Translations under genes and position numbers: made by a program
Assembly: GCF_009905375.1 (NCBI RefSeq)
Contig: NW_027420646.1
Span: 36,978 to 100,977, forward strand
DNA: 64,000 bases
Direction of reading: 5' to 3'
From: Apium graveolens
Taxonomy: Eukaryota > Streptophyta > Magnoliopsida > Apiales > Apiaceae
Part shown: in pieces, positions 24,077 through 36,140 of the stretch
How positions within the stretch are numbered: the first letter of the stretch is position 1
How the letters are laid out: each line of letters opens with the position of its first letter
Notes under the pieces: model-generated
What the model saw: only the letters and a program-made list of their open reading frames with translations
Told to the model about the DNA's origin: nothing
The model's database searches: none

Positions 24077-27000
24077 AATCTATATGCCACAGAAAAATAA
24101 ACATATAAAACATCATAAAAACCCCAAATACATTAAAAGGAATCATCAACCACCCAAACAAGAATCATCAGTAAACACCTCAACAAATAAGTCAATAACC
24201 ATATAAAAAGGAATACAAATAGCATAAAAAGGAGTAAACACAACCTTAATCGATTGAGCTGTTGCATGCAAAATTTTATACACAAAAGCCCAAATTTTGT
24301 AATCGAATGAAAACCCTAAATAGTATACACAAAACCCCCAGATCTATGAAATCGAAAAACCCCAAAATAAGAAGCTATGAAATCGAAAACCCCCAAGAAA
24401 AAATTCCCAAAAATCTATGAAATCTTTGCTCTAGGGTTGAGCATATACCTTCCCAAGCTGGAGATGGAGTGATCGTGGGTATAATCGTTGAAATCGCCAC
24501 TAAGCTGGGGTTGAGTGATCGTGGGTTGCGAGGAGATGAAATGAGCTGAAATGAGCTGAAATGTTACTTTAATAAACGATAAGTAGTCAAATTTTGAATA
24601 GCTCCAACTTATTGATGATAATGGATCTCCTATATTCATAAAAACACCACCAACAATAAGAAGCCAGCGCATAAAATAGCGCATAAAATAGTACGTGGCT
24701 AATGTGTGCCCCTACAAAAATCCTATCAATATAATAAATAACATTATCATGAAGATGGTAATTCAAATTGCCACTTCTTCACTGAATTCATACACGATAT
24801 TTCAACTTAAATTTTAGTGTAGTATATGTCAGTTGATTGGTTCTCCATGTTCCAATATACCAATTTTCACTAATGTTATTACAATATAACACGTACTTGT
24901 GCGAAATATTTAACTTACATCATTATTAATAATCAAGATAACTTAAGTCATTTTAGTCAATTTTATTACATAGTTGATTTAGTACTAGTTGTCATAAATA
25001 ACCAAACATAACAAGATAAAGACTTACAAGAGGTTTTCCTATAAAATTATAGCCCTATAAAATTATAGCCACTTTAATTGCTACACACAGCTAGCCATAA
25101 GGCCAAAATCATATGCTAACGACTAGAGGCATAAAAAAAACTGAATTATTAGGGGCACATTTTTTTATCTACATAATGGAACAAAAGAAAACAAAATAAA
25201 AAATGTAGGCACAAAATTAATATTAGGGGCATGTATTTTTATTTTTTCTAAAAGACCACACAAAAAAAGTTGAACTATATAAACACTATCGATATCTCAT
25301 TACAGAACTTTCAATTTATTGTGGGGTACAAAAAAAATCTCTAGCTTGCGACTTTATATATTTAAAGGCCAGCTATAATGCTACAAATATTTTTTAAAAA
25401 TTAAAAAGATCTTTTAACTATTTCCCCACTATTATAATAGAAATGTCATGTTCAAATTAGGTGTTTTTAAAAATTAAAAAGATCTTTTAACTATTTTAAT
25501 CATTGCTCCACTATTTTTACCGCTGCATCAGCCCGTTCTTCACATCATCTCCTATCACATATAAAAATCATTGCCACACGGTCACTATCGAATCACCAGA
25601 TCTAAACATGAATCATTATAAATTACACATAAGTCACCGAATTTCGACACAACGCACCGATTTTAAAGACAAAAGCATTTAAAAGTTCAATTCAAAGTAT
25701 ATAAAAATTCAACACAAAATATCGAATTTCGACACAAAACACCTAAAAACTAACATAAAGTATCAATTTTTGACACAATTTTTAAAAACAAATTACTAAA
25801 AATTCAACACAAATACCCCAATTTTGGCACAAACACCAATTTTCAAAACGTAAATTACCGAAGAGCATTCATATACACTCACAATTGACAAGTCAACAAT
25901 TTTCAGGATAACAAACCATCGGCCACAATCAAAATACAAGCTCTAATAGCTTCTCATGTAACCGTCTTTTAGATCCGGTTCTCTTTTATTACAATTCATA
26001 CGTTTCTCACCTAGATCAAATTTGTGAGAACGTCAATATTTGCCAAAACTGAAACCATTCTTCAAAAGTATTACTTGGCTCTAAATCTCTGATGATGATG
26101 ATATGAGGATGATGTTTAGATGAAATGAAAACAAAACGAAGGTTAAGAAGTTGAAAATAAAATGAGGCGGGAAAGAGAATATTTTGAAATTGAATTAAAT
26201 GAAAGATAGAAGTCATGTATTTACAGAAAAGCTTAAGTCTAAAGAGGTGAGAAAATGAAAAGACATATGATAGAGAAAATGAGAAGACAGAGGTTAGAGG
26301 AGTGGATGAGTGATAGGAGAAGAGAGATCTAATTATAATTTGAAATGTATAATTAAGTTTATTTAGAGTCAAGTTCTATCAAGATCATGTTTTTGTTGAG
26401 AACCACTTAGAGCACTTATGTTTTGTAATTAAAATCTTGCATAAAAACATTGCAAAACGTATTATTTTGTGACTTATATTCTACAAAAATAATTATTTTA
26501 TTCAAAAGTTTGAACATCATACATGTACTACATGTAGAACATTACAAAATGTTTTATTCCACGAAACATGTTTAGTTTGGAGAATATTTGATCATTATAC
26601 TTATTATTCATAAATTATCTTCAACAAATTTAATGAATTAATGATATTCGTAAAACAGACTTCACAAAATAATATATTTGTTATTATTTTTATTGCATAA
26701 CATAAGTGGTCTCCGAGGTCTACAACAAAAATGTGGTATCCATAGAACTTGACTCACTTGGGAAAATGTGGTCCAAATTAAAAATAGCAGTAAAAAAATC
26801 TTATGTGTGAGATTAAATTTGAACTCTAAATTTAAGTTATGGTCTCATTTGAACACTTGCATCTATAAAAATAGAGAGAGATGAATATATATATATATAT
26901 TGGGCAATATAATTTAAAAACAATTGATAGATTACACATCTTAAACTTACTTTATTTATCAAAAAAATTTTATACATTTTCAAAAAAATTTACCTATGTT

Positions 27001-27435
27001 AGAAAAAGTATTACATGGGAAAATCTTTTTACAAATAAAATATGTTACTAATGTGTCATCGTTAAAACGTGTTTGATATACAATGAATGGGAATATGAAA
27101 GATATAGAGATGACTTATCTATTATAGTTATGTGGATAGACTTAAAAGATCTTTAATCAAAATAAAACTTTTACGACTGTGTTGCATACGTAGTATAATT
27201 TGAATGAAAAATTTTCATGATAATTTAGCTTAAATTCTTTAAATTAGGGTCAAAGATTGTTAAAAATGATGGACACATGTGAAGTTTTATATAAACAAAA
27301 GATAAAGAAAATTGTAGAAAAGACGGGGGTAATTAAATTTAGTATAACATTTATTAAGGAATGTCTTGAGTTTAAAGTAAAGTAAATTAATGATACGTTA
27401 CACAATTGTAGGTCACCTAAAATTTTTTTGATGAG
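24077..27435. other. No gene identified; leader-like start, then A+T-rich DNA
   Basis: Bases 24077-24560 probably hold the 5' leader and promoter of the leftward CACTA B gene. From 24560 to 27435 I see no coding sequence I can support; the 118-codon leftward ORF at 26016-26372 is a Ser/Phe/Leu-rich reading of a purine-rich tract and is probably not a gene. An (AT)n run lies at about 26884-26900. The short repeat cluster at 25590-25870 is listed separately. Confidence 0.45.
25590..25870. repeat. Degenerate short-motif cluster (ATTTCGACACAA type)
   Basis: The words TCGACACAA, TTGACACAA, TTGGCACAAA and TTCAACACAAA recur about eight times at 25-50 bp intervals, often after ACCGAATT or ATCAATTT. 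This resembles the subterminal repeat field of a DNA transposon, but no terminus was recognised nearby. Confidence 0.4.
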
Positions 27436-28780
27436 CACTACAAGAAAAAAGGCGGTTTCCAACCAAATATTCCTACTTGCGAATTTTGATAGGAATTACT
27501 CCATTATTTCCTACCAAGGCGAATTATGGTAGGAATTGCTCCCGGTAGGGCCCAAATCCATTACACACAAGCAGCAAAACCTATCAATATTGGTAGGAAG
27601 GTCACTTCCTACCAATATTGGTAGGTTTTGATCAAAAAATGATATCAAAAGGGCCCACCATCCATGTCATCAGCTCTCACCTTTTTAAATCAATTAAATT
27701 TTATTTTAAAATTAATCATTTTAGAGATATTTCCTACCAGATTTGGTAAGAAATTAAAACCTACCTATATTGATAGGAAATGATGAAATCTTTATATTGA
27801 TATGACCCCGCCTCCATATCAGCAATTTCACATATAATCCAAAATAAAAATTATTTTTTTGACGTTGGCAATTTTTTTTTAATTCCAGGTTTTTTCCTAC
27901 CGATATTGGTAGGACAAGAGGTCCGCCAGCTAAAATGTGTTTCCTACCAAATTTGGTGGGAAAAAATGTCCACATTTAAAAATGGACCCACTACCTTTTG
28001 CTTTTTGTATTGTGTGGTGTTAATGTATTGAAGATAAGATAAAAGAAAATAAAAAAGAAGAAGAAAATAAAGATAAGGAGAGCAAGCAGAAAAAGAAGAA
28101 GTTTTTTCATCAATCTCATCATTTGAAAGCTATTAATCTCTTGTAAGGTCTTTATTCAATTTATTCATTGTTATTTATTGTAGTAAAAGTGAACTTTGTT
28201 AAAACAAAATGTTCAATTCTTACGAGTATTTGTAGGCAATGACCAAAAATAAAGAATAATGTGCATTTTCGTATTTTTTGTTACCCGTTTGTCACATTTT
28301 TGTTGAACAAAGTCTAAAGATCTAAAGATGTGTTCAAATTAATAGTGAAATTTAAAAAATTAATTGATTATACTTACGTTCTCGTGTTTCCCTTTTATTT
28401 AGAAAAATTGTAATTATTACGAAAAAAATAATAAATATCAAAACATTTCGATAAAATATAATTTTAAAAGGGGAAAGTCAATTTATAGTGAAAGAAAACT
28501 AGGAAAAAAAATTGGAAAAGAAAATATCTATAAACAATTAAATCATTCAGAAAACGAAGCAGCAAAAATGTTTGAAGTTTGAGTTAGGTTTTATATTTAA
28601 AATTTATGGATTGTTTAGGGGTTATATATTTTATTTTTTGTCCAGTAATCCAAACGTACCCATGATTAGACATATTGATTTTCGATATGTATGTAGAATA
28701 TTGAATTTTTTAAAAGTAAGCTCATATGTTCTTATAATAAATCTATAAAATAAAATGTTCAATTCCTACCAGTATTAGTA
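27436..28780 (+). mobile_element. CACTA element C, left end with hairpin-forming subterminal repeats
   Basis: The terminus CACTACAAGAAAAAAGGCGG at 27436 is preceded by GAG. From 27455 to 27960 come about eight copies of a palindromic motif based on TTCCTACC(A/G)ATATTGGTAGGAA. A purine-rich leader-like stretch (28025-28110) ending in CTTGTAAGG near 28140 could be the transcription start and first donor of a rightward gene, but no transposase follows. The right end was not found. Related motif copies at 28218 and 28763 suggest the element extends at least to about 28780. Confidence 0.7.
27608..27625. repeat. Perfect 18-bp palindrome in CACTA C
   Basis: CCTACCAATATTGGTAGG is its own reverse complement. 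Near-identical imperfect copies occur at about 27579, 27731, 27761, 27895 and 27940. A likely binding site for the element's own DNA-binding protein, by analogy with TNPA sites. Confidence 0.8.
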
Positions 28781-29038
28781 GGCAATGACCAAAAACAAAG
28801 AAAAATGTGCATTTTCATGTTTTTTGTTCATAGTTTGTCACATTTTTGTTGAACAAATATTCATTTTAGTAGTGAAATTCAAAAAAATAGTTGATTATAC
28901 TTACATTCTCGTGTTTCTCTTACATTTAGATAAATTATAATGATTACAAAAAAAATAATAAGTATCGAAACGTTTCGATAAAATATAATTTCAAAAGTGG
29001 AAATTCATTTTATAGAGAAAGGAAACTAGGAAAATAAT
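28205..29038. repeat. Two copies of a ~290-bp direct repeat
   Basis: Copies at about 28205-28500 and 28749-29038. Each starts AAAATGTTCAATTC, contains TAGGCAATGACCAAAAA and CATTTTTGTTGAACAAA, and ends near a GGAAACTAGGAAAA or GAAAACTAGGAAAA block. They are diverged by substitutions and indels, and are separated by about 250 bp of other sequence. Confidence 0.75.
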
Positions 29039-29044
29039 AAACAA

Positions 29045-29960
29045 TAGTTTGATCAATGCTTGTTACAAGTGTTTAGTCCCATATTCATGTTCCATTTAAA
29101 AAAAAAAATTATGAACGTTCAAACCGCATGGATATCTAAATCTATATATTTTAATGATATGACAAAAAATTTAGAAAAAAATAAATACATTTAGCTTGTT
29201 ATTTTAACAGTTAACAAGTAGTTTGTCCCGTAATTCTTACTAGTGTTTAGTCTCATATTGATGTTTCAATTTTTTTAGAAATATTTATGAACGATATTTT
29301 AGTGATATGATAAAAAGTTTAGAAAAAATTAATTTATTTTGCTTGTTATTTTAACAATCAACCAATAGTTTGAATATTACTTCTAACTAGTGTTTTGTCC
29401 CACATTCATGTTTCGATTTTTATAAAAGTATTTATGAATGATCTGACCGTACAGATGCCATGATCAATATATTTTAGTGATTTGATAAATTTATTAGAAA
29501 AAATAAATGTATCCGGTTTGGTATTTTAAGAGTCAACCAGTAGTTTGACGAGTTTTTTTTACTAGCTTTTAGTACCATATTGATGTTTCGATTTTTTTAA
29601 AAAATATTTAAAAATGACTCAACCGTACGGATGTTATAATCTATATGTTCTAGTGACATAAAAATTCTTTTGAAAAAAATAAATTTATTTTGTTTGTTAA
29701 TTTAACAATCAACCAATTGTTTGAATAGTGTTTTTAACTAGTGTTTAGTCTAATATTCGTGTTTTGATTTTTTTAAAAGTATTTCTGAAAGATCCAACCA
29801 TACTGATGCCAATATCTATATATTTTAGTCATATGATAAATTTAGTAGAAAAAAATAAATGTATTTGATTTGCTAGTTTAACAGTAACAAGTTTGACTAC
29901 TTCTTCTATTTACTGTTTGGTACCATATTGATGTATGGATTTTTTTTAAAAATATTTAAA
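29045..29960. repeat. Diverged tandem array, about 173-bp unit, six copies
   Basis: A unit with landmarks GTGTTTAGTCCCATATTCATG, then a T-run, then TATATTTTAGTGATATGA, then a TTGTTATTTTAACAGT-like block recurs with landmark starts near 29075, 29249, 29392, 29565, 29740 and 29912. Spacings are 174, 143, 173, 175 and 172, so one unit has lost about 30 bp. Units are noticeably diverged. No coding function is seen. Confidence 0.75.
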
Positions 29961-32360
29961 AAATATTTAAAAATAATTTCATCCAAATCTTCCTCTGGAT
30001 CAGAGGCCATATTCATCTTATCGATATTAATGTCTTCATCATTATTAGAATGTATAGAAGCTTCATCATTAGCCATAGGTTCTCGAACCATCTGTCACTT
30101 CATATTCAGCATCAAAGTTAGCATTATAATTTCTTCCAGAATATCAGCGTGTGACCCAATAGCTTTATATTCCTTCATATCAGGATTAGTATTTGCTTCA
30201 AGAATAGCACCATCTGTGATGTGAACCTCAATACCTTCAGGAATAAGACAACATGGGGATGTAGTCATCAAAATCTACTAGATTCCTTGCTTGTAGTGGA
30301 TCAACCTCCAGAACCACTGTAGCATCAGATGGTCAGGTGAGTTAGGGATATTAGTAAATGTTGGAATTAACATTTAGAATGGACTATTCTGTAACTTAAT
30401 CTTCTACAGAAACATAAATTGTAAAGGATGGAAGTGTAGTAGGAATGGAGTGTGGTACTGCCTCAGTTATAATAGGGATTTTAGATGGAAGAGAGTAATG
30501 AGTGGACTGCAAAAAAATATCAATATTATACATTCAGGAAAAATTTCAATATATGTACTTGGTGCATTATAGACTGATATGTCAGTATTTCCATCAATAG
30601 TCTAAGCATCAGAGACTATTCTTGATTCACTATGAGCACCCCCAATAGAAAATAAGTAGCCACTTAAATAAATTAGTCTCACTACTTCTCACACCACTCA
30701 TCGCATGACTTTTGAGAGTCAGATTTTTTTTTATGGTCTACTGAATCTTTTGCCAAGTTAGGAGCCTGCTTTTCTAAATTTCTGTTTTCTCCAAATCTGC
30801 TCTCTCAGTCTCAATAGAAAAACTCTGATTTATGTGTCCTATGGGAATAAGAGGTGGTTGAGAAAAACTATTTGTGGTCACATGAAGAGAGGTACCCTCA
30901 TATAGAGGACTGTCCCTGATCATCCCACCAGTATATATGTCAAACATAAAATCTGACAGAACAGTATCAGTATATAAATTTAATACTAATAAAAATGAGT
31001 GATTATTTATACCTTGTGCATATGGAGTTGGTAAATTAATTTTCATAAAGGAGATATGTTGGATATCCAAAATATCATGAGTAGTTGGTGTTCCATGTAC
31101 ACCAACTTCATCAACCAGAATTTCTTCTCCACTAACAAAAGCATCAGGAATCATCAGGAGCTTAACTTCTGAGTGGCTTTAATATGTGTAGCTTTTTCTT
31201 GTAAGAGGAGAGGGGAAACTAGAGTTGCTATTACCTTTATTTTCCGAGGTTTAGTAACAGGTTCTTGTGAGCTCTCTTCTGAATCCGATTCTGGAATAAT
31301 GGTAAAGTATTTTTGTATATATATAGCATATGGAAACTGTGGAGCTGCATCAGACTTTGCCGGATCATCAGTATTTATAAACAAACATTCATCAGCATAT
31401 GTGTCTTCTTCATCCCTTTAAGATGAAGATTTTTGAGGGACTAGACCTTCAAAATCTGTTGCACCCCTTTAAAGCATAGGTTCTTGTGGGTGCTTGGTCT
31501 AAAGAAAGATTTAAAAATCCTCTCTTCTACTTCCTTTGAGTTTTTTTCTCTAACTTCTTTTTATGAGAGATGGGCAGTCCAGTATCTGGATCTTTACACC
31601 TTCACATGACCTCCTAATATGAATATCCTTAATCATTGCATCCACCTTTTTAAAGTTGGCCTATGCCTTGTCTTCATTTGCTCTTTGACACATGAATCAG
31701 AAATGTCAACTTGAGGAGTATCAACAATTGCTTTCCCCTCATCACTCCTAGGATTATAATATGAACTTGATGTGCCCAGTGTAGAAGGATCAGGATTTTC
31801 TTGCTTGGACTTCTTGCTGGATCCCTGGACAGGATGTCTAGCAGATATCTCATACTTCATGTGCCTGAATTTAGATGACAGATGAGCATTATCCTCTTCA
31901 ACAGTGTTTGACAGCTGTGCCACAATTTTTTGTGTGGGTAGATTATGGCTATTTTGTGGATTTGGAAGCTTATGGCCTACTTCCACTGTGTACCCCTTCA
32001 GAGTGTGTGGGCTTTTTATGAGAATCTCTTAGCCCTGATGACTGGTGCCATCCGACTTTTCAGGCTTTTTGATTTCATAAAAGGTGCTTGTTGGGAAATA
32101 TCTATGGTGGATTATGGTTGAGGTTGTATTTGGGTTGTGGTGCTTGGGATAGCTGCATGTGTAGTATGGGATGCATGTGTAGTATGTGGCTGCCGAGAAA
32201 GATGAGACGGTGCCGGAGAAGCCTGCCGAAAGCAGAAAACGAGATACATTGGCAGGATGTCATGCAGAACGATATGGAGCACTTCTTAGAGGTGAACCTG
32301 CCACAAGGGTAAATAAGTTGAAGGGCAGACGAGCAGGAAGAGTGTTAGACGGGAAAATAT
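29961..32360 (-). other. Region with unrecognised leftward ORFs
   Basis: Leftward ORFs at 30774-31154 (126 codons), 31154-31384 and 31633-31986 (117 codons) are rich in Ser, Glu, Asp, Pro and Lys and look like disordered protein, for example GSSKKSKQENPDPS in the last. They do not match a domain I know. They could be remnants of the extra ORF some Copia elements carry, or a captured gene. Frames change between them, so any gene is broken. Confidence 0.35.
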
Positions 32361-32446
32361 TAGCAATACGGGCTCAGTTTATTAGCCATACGGGCTCAAC
32401 AATTTATTAGCCATACGGGCTCAGTTTGAAAGCCATATGGGCTGAG
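32361..32446. repeat. Four short tandem copies of AGCCATACGGGCTCA
   Basis: AGCAATACGGGCTCA, AGCCATACGGGCTCA (twice) and AGCCATATGGGCTGA lie about 20-28 bp apart, immediately upstream of the polypurine tract and LTR-like start at 32484. They contain the self-complementary pair GAGCCC/GGGCTC only in part, so a strong hairpin is not implied. Confidence 0.75.
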
Positions 32447-32472
32447 AGGATTGCATGAGACAAGTTTAGATT

Positions 32473-32831
32473 AAGGGGGAGATTGTTGGAAAATTAATCT
32501 AAACTTGTTTTATTGTGTTAAAGTTTTATATTATTTATTTTAAGATCAACTTGTACATGTATGACTAGGTCATGCATGCATTCAGTACAGAATAAGTCGT
32601 GGTCTCGTTGATAAACAGAAGTAGTGGAGAAAAATCAGGAGTAGTTGCTATTTTATAGGTCTAGTTGTTTATGCACGTTGCACACTAGCTGCTTTTTTAT
32701 TACTTGTAATCATTTATTTTATCATTAGTGGAATACATTATTTAATATATACACCATGAGTTTTTGTCACAGGAAGTTGTTTTGCTGATATACTTATATA
32801 TAGACACATAAACAGGTGCTGGTTTTCTACA
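32473..32831 (+). mobile_element. Probable 3' LTR of a Copia-type element with polypurine tract
   Basis: A purine tract AAGGGGGAGA (32473-32482) is followed by TGTTGGAAAATTAATCTAAA at 32484, a typical plant Copia LTR start. The same word order (GTTTAGATTAAGGG, then TG, then TTAATCTAAACTT) occurs at the start of the 3' LTR at 53483. A plausible end is TTCTACA at 32831, by analogy with the AACAGGTG...ACA end of the other LTR, giving about 348 bp. The 5' LTR and pol of this element were not found. Confidence 0.55.
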
Positions 32832-33139
32832 GTCAAAACTTATGTAAATAATATATCTTGTAAGCAATATATCTTATGATCATTTACTTCATGATCACCA
32901 ATTAAATTACCATTGTTATTTAAATATTAAATACTAATTAGATTGTTGACTTGTAACAAGAACACAATTATAGAATATCAGTTGCACCAAAAACTTACAC
33001 CATTCGTGATCCCTAATCAGTTTATAAAAACTCTCCCATACTTATTTAATACTTTAATACCCAAATTTCTAATCTCAAACCAACATAGAGAGATAAGAAA
33101 ACATTAGTTGTGGTTGGAAAACGGAACGGGGTTTCTAAA
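32832..33139. other. Short spacer before CACTA D, no gene seen
   Basis: A+T-rich sequence between the putative LTR end and the CACTA D terminus. No ORF of note. Confidence 0.4.
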
Positions 33140-33990
33140 CACTACAAGAAAAAAGTCCATAAACATCGCTTTTTGGCCGATGTCTATGCTGTTTCCCAAC
33201 CGATGTTGATGTCCGTAATGTCTATTCTAGACATCGGTGAATACCCGATGTCTATACTCGATTAGACATCGATTTTAGTTAAAAACAGATGTCTATCTAT
33301 TGATTATTTACATAAAATGCTATAAATAAATTATTTAATAACTAAATTACACCTAATTAAACATGTTAAATATATCATGAGTTATGTTTTTTGTCAAAAA
33401 AACATCGATTTTAGTGAAAAACACTGAAGTCTATGTGATGATTTTTTACAAAAAATGCTATAACAAAATTATTTAATAACTAAATTACACCTATTAAAGC
33501 ATATTAAACATATATTGAGCTATGTTTTTTATCACAAAAACATCGATAATTTTGACAGAGGTGATGTAAAATGACATATTAAACATCTGTTTCTTTAATG
33601 AAAGGTGATGTCTAATTTAGCGTATAGACATCAGTGTTTTCTAGAATGAAGTGATGTCTATGCATCATTTAGACTTGAACATGTTAGTCTTTAACATCAG
33701 TTGTTTGTCTGAAACTGATGTACATTGTGTTTTTTGACATGAGTTTTGTTTGGTTAATAGTGATGTTTATAATGTTACTTGACATCAGTTTTATCTTAAA
33801 CAAAGTGATTTCTATTTTTCATTTAGACTTAAACCTGGATTTCTTTGACATCAGTTTTTTACCTTAAAGTGATGTACATTATCTTTTTTGACATCAGCTT
33901 TTCATAATTGAAAGTGATGTGTAAGAAGTTTATAGACCAAATTGTGTAAAGTTTTACATCACTAATTATGTAATTGTTGTCTAAGAACTG
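33140..33990. repeat. Left terminal and subterminal repeats of CACTA D
   Basis: More than 15 copies of GATGT(CTA) or its complement (TA)GACATC occur between 33165 and 33960, in both orientations, often as CCGATGTCTA near the tip and AGTGATGTCTA deeper in. The density falls off sharply after about 33970. Confidence 0.85.
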
Positions 33991-35236
33991 TCAACCAAAA
34001 TAGTAAAACATATGATCTGAAATCTAAACTATTACATTCTCAAGAAACCAACTGAGGACATTCAGTCTAATGAAAATTGTAAGATAGTTTTTTCACTATC
34101 CTATTTTGAACGCTCTTCAAAATATGAGACACCAATCCTCTCTACATAAGACAGCAAGGGCCCATATAAGTTCCCATTATTTAGATATCTTAACAACTGC
34201 AGAGGACAAGCTTATACGTACTTATTTTCAAACTTCAAATCAAAACATGATATAGAAATAATGCTTAAAGCATAAATTAAATAATTACTTTACTTTTTCA
34301 TAAAAATCAAAATCTTCGATTGGAATATCCATCTTTTAATAATAATACGGGAGATCAGCCCGTAGGACCTCCATCTGGTAATATGGTACCTAAGGCACTA
34401 TTGTCCTTTAATAGTGGACTAGCCCCGCTTGCCTCTTACGTAGCATCCAATCTTTAGGATTGCAGTGAAAACCTTTACATTGGGAAAACATTCATTTTTC
34501 TAAAACTTAATTCCATTTTAACATTTACCATCCTTTGAAATCATTCTGACTCTTCAAGTTGAAAATCATTGTTAGTTTCATTTCAGGAATTCAGATGGGG
34601 TAAATAAAGTTATGAGGAAAAAAATGCAAACTAGAGTGTGATCAAGGTAAGCATAGGTAATAATAATGTACGTAAAGAAAATCTATTTCGAAGCAGGTTG
34701 TTAACAAAACATGGGTATTGTTCATGGAGGGAAAACCAAGTCAAGTAACCTTTCAACTGGAACATAAAATCACGAATCGAAATCTTCCGAAAATTTAAGG
34801 ACTTGACATGTACTTAAAAAAATGAATTTAGATTAAATATTTAGGGCCCAGTAACACATCGTGGCCCACCACCGGGTCACCGGAGTTCATCACCGATGGC
34901 GGCGATTTTTGGTGGTGCCCCAATCGGGGTTTCCTCCTTGAAAATCACTGAATTCACAAGAACAAGCACTGCCCCAATTCGTTTCATCAAAAAAAGAAGC
35001 AAACAACCCCCAAATTCAAGTTTAAACTCGAAGTGGGTTCAACGGGCTTGCAATTTAATCAATACAACTCATCCATGAAATCACAAATAAGAATCCAGAG
35101 ACAAAAAGGAACGGAACCACGATCTTAGATCGAGAAACTGAAGTGAAACGAGAGGGAAGGAGAGAGTATCGAGAGAAGAGAGAGACGCGAGAATGTACGG
35201 GGAAGAAAGAAAAGAAAGGAGGAAGGAGTTCCCGGA

Positions 35237-35243
35237 TTTTATA
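35237..35243 (-). promoter_or_regulatory. TATA box of the Gypsy LTR
   Basis: TATAAAA on the minus strand, in GGGCTTATAAAATCCGGG, is followed downstream (leftward) by a long C/T-rich run with CTCTCTCTTCTCTC. This is a normal plant LTR core promoter layout; activity is not shown. Confidence 0.55.
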
Positions 35244-36140
35244 AGCCCATGGGTGATTTTGTAATTTCCCAAATTAACATTTCCTGAATTTTTTCTTTTC
35301 ATTTCTTGTCAAAATGCTGACACCGCCTCCGACGGGGAGACGAAATCCTTCCATGGCCGAAATAAAAAAATAGATAAAGTACACAAATGGATCAAAGAAA
35401 TAGACTCCCCAAGTCAAGGCCCAGCCCAAAAGCAAACAAGAGAGGAAAAAAACAGGATTGTTTTGGGCTACCGAGACGCTTTCTTTATGCCCATCAAAGC
35501 ACCTCGAGATGCTAATCCGCGAAAAACGATACGAGAAATTCGGAAGAACTCATATACGGAACGAAGGCGGCCCGTGAAAATACATCGGTTTCTTACTCGT
35601 GCAAAGGAACTCTTTCTTTGCAACTTGGACAACTTATAACGATAACGAGTTAATATAAAATATCAGGAACGTGAAAAATGATTAAATAATCCAAAACTTA
35701 TTTTTAAAATGAAGATCACAAAATTAGCTCTTTCTCCTAATGTATTTAAAGTAATTTCTGAGCGAACGGATTATTTCTATGAATTTTGCAAGTTAATTTC
35801 CAATAATCAAAATAACTCTTGAAAAATCACTTTAAAATACCAAAACCTCAAAATAAATCCTACTGTCATTTTTAAAAAGTCTCTAGGACCATTTCAGAGA
35901 TAATAAAATATATTTCACAATTTGCACCTACTCTCATAATTTTATAAAAATATTTAAAGATCAAATAACATTATTTTCACCAAAATAAATCGTAAATATA
36001 TCTAGAAATTCCGCAATCACAAATTTGCATATGTAAGGGTCAAATAACATGTATTTACATACTTTTACATAATCCATTCATTTCTTTTTTGAACAATTAT
36101 CGTTAAATCCACTTTTCGCATAATCCATTCATTTCTTTTA

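Larger units (their letters stand above)
14237..24560 (-). mobile_element. CACTA element B (Transposase_24-Ulp1 type), internally duplicated
   Basis: The left terminus is CACTACAAGATTTTCAAGC at 14237, preceded by CAG. Inside it is a region with many AACCGTT/AACGGTT motifs, then a leftward multi-exon gene. The element is rearranged: 14334-18027 is repeated at 19045-22738, with a Gypsy piece between. The promoter end was not found. Sequence up to about 24560 looks like a 5' leader (repeated ATGAAATCGAAAA and GAGCTGAAAT words), but no TAGTG terminus with AACCGTT motifs is visible, so the right boundary is a guess. Confidence 0.75.

Noticed and set aside
24810..24825. TTTTAGTGTAG as the right end of CACTA B
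   Set aside because: No AACCGTT motifs nearby, and the terminus does not match CACTACAAGATTTT.
26016..26372. 118-codon leftward ORF as a gene
   Set aside because: Low-complexity Ser/Phe/Leu reading of a GAGA-rich tract, with no recognisable domain.
29045..29960. CRISPR-like repeat-spacer array
   Set aside because: This is plant DNA, the whole unit is repeated rather than short repeats with unique spacers, and copies are diverged.
30280..30295. CTTGTAGTG as the right end of CACTA C
   Set aside because: No TTCCTACC-type subterminal motifs lie to its left, and no long terminal match to the left end.
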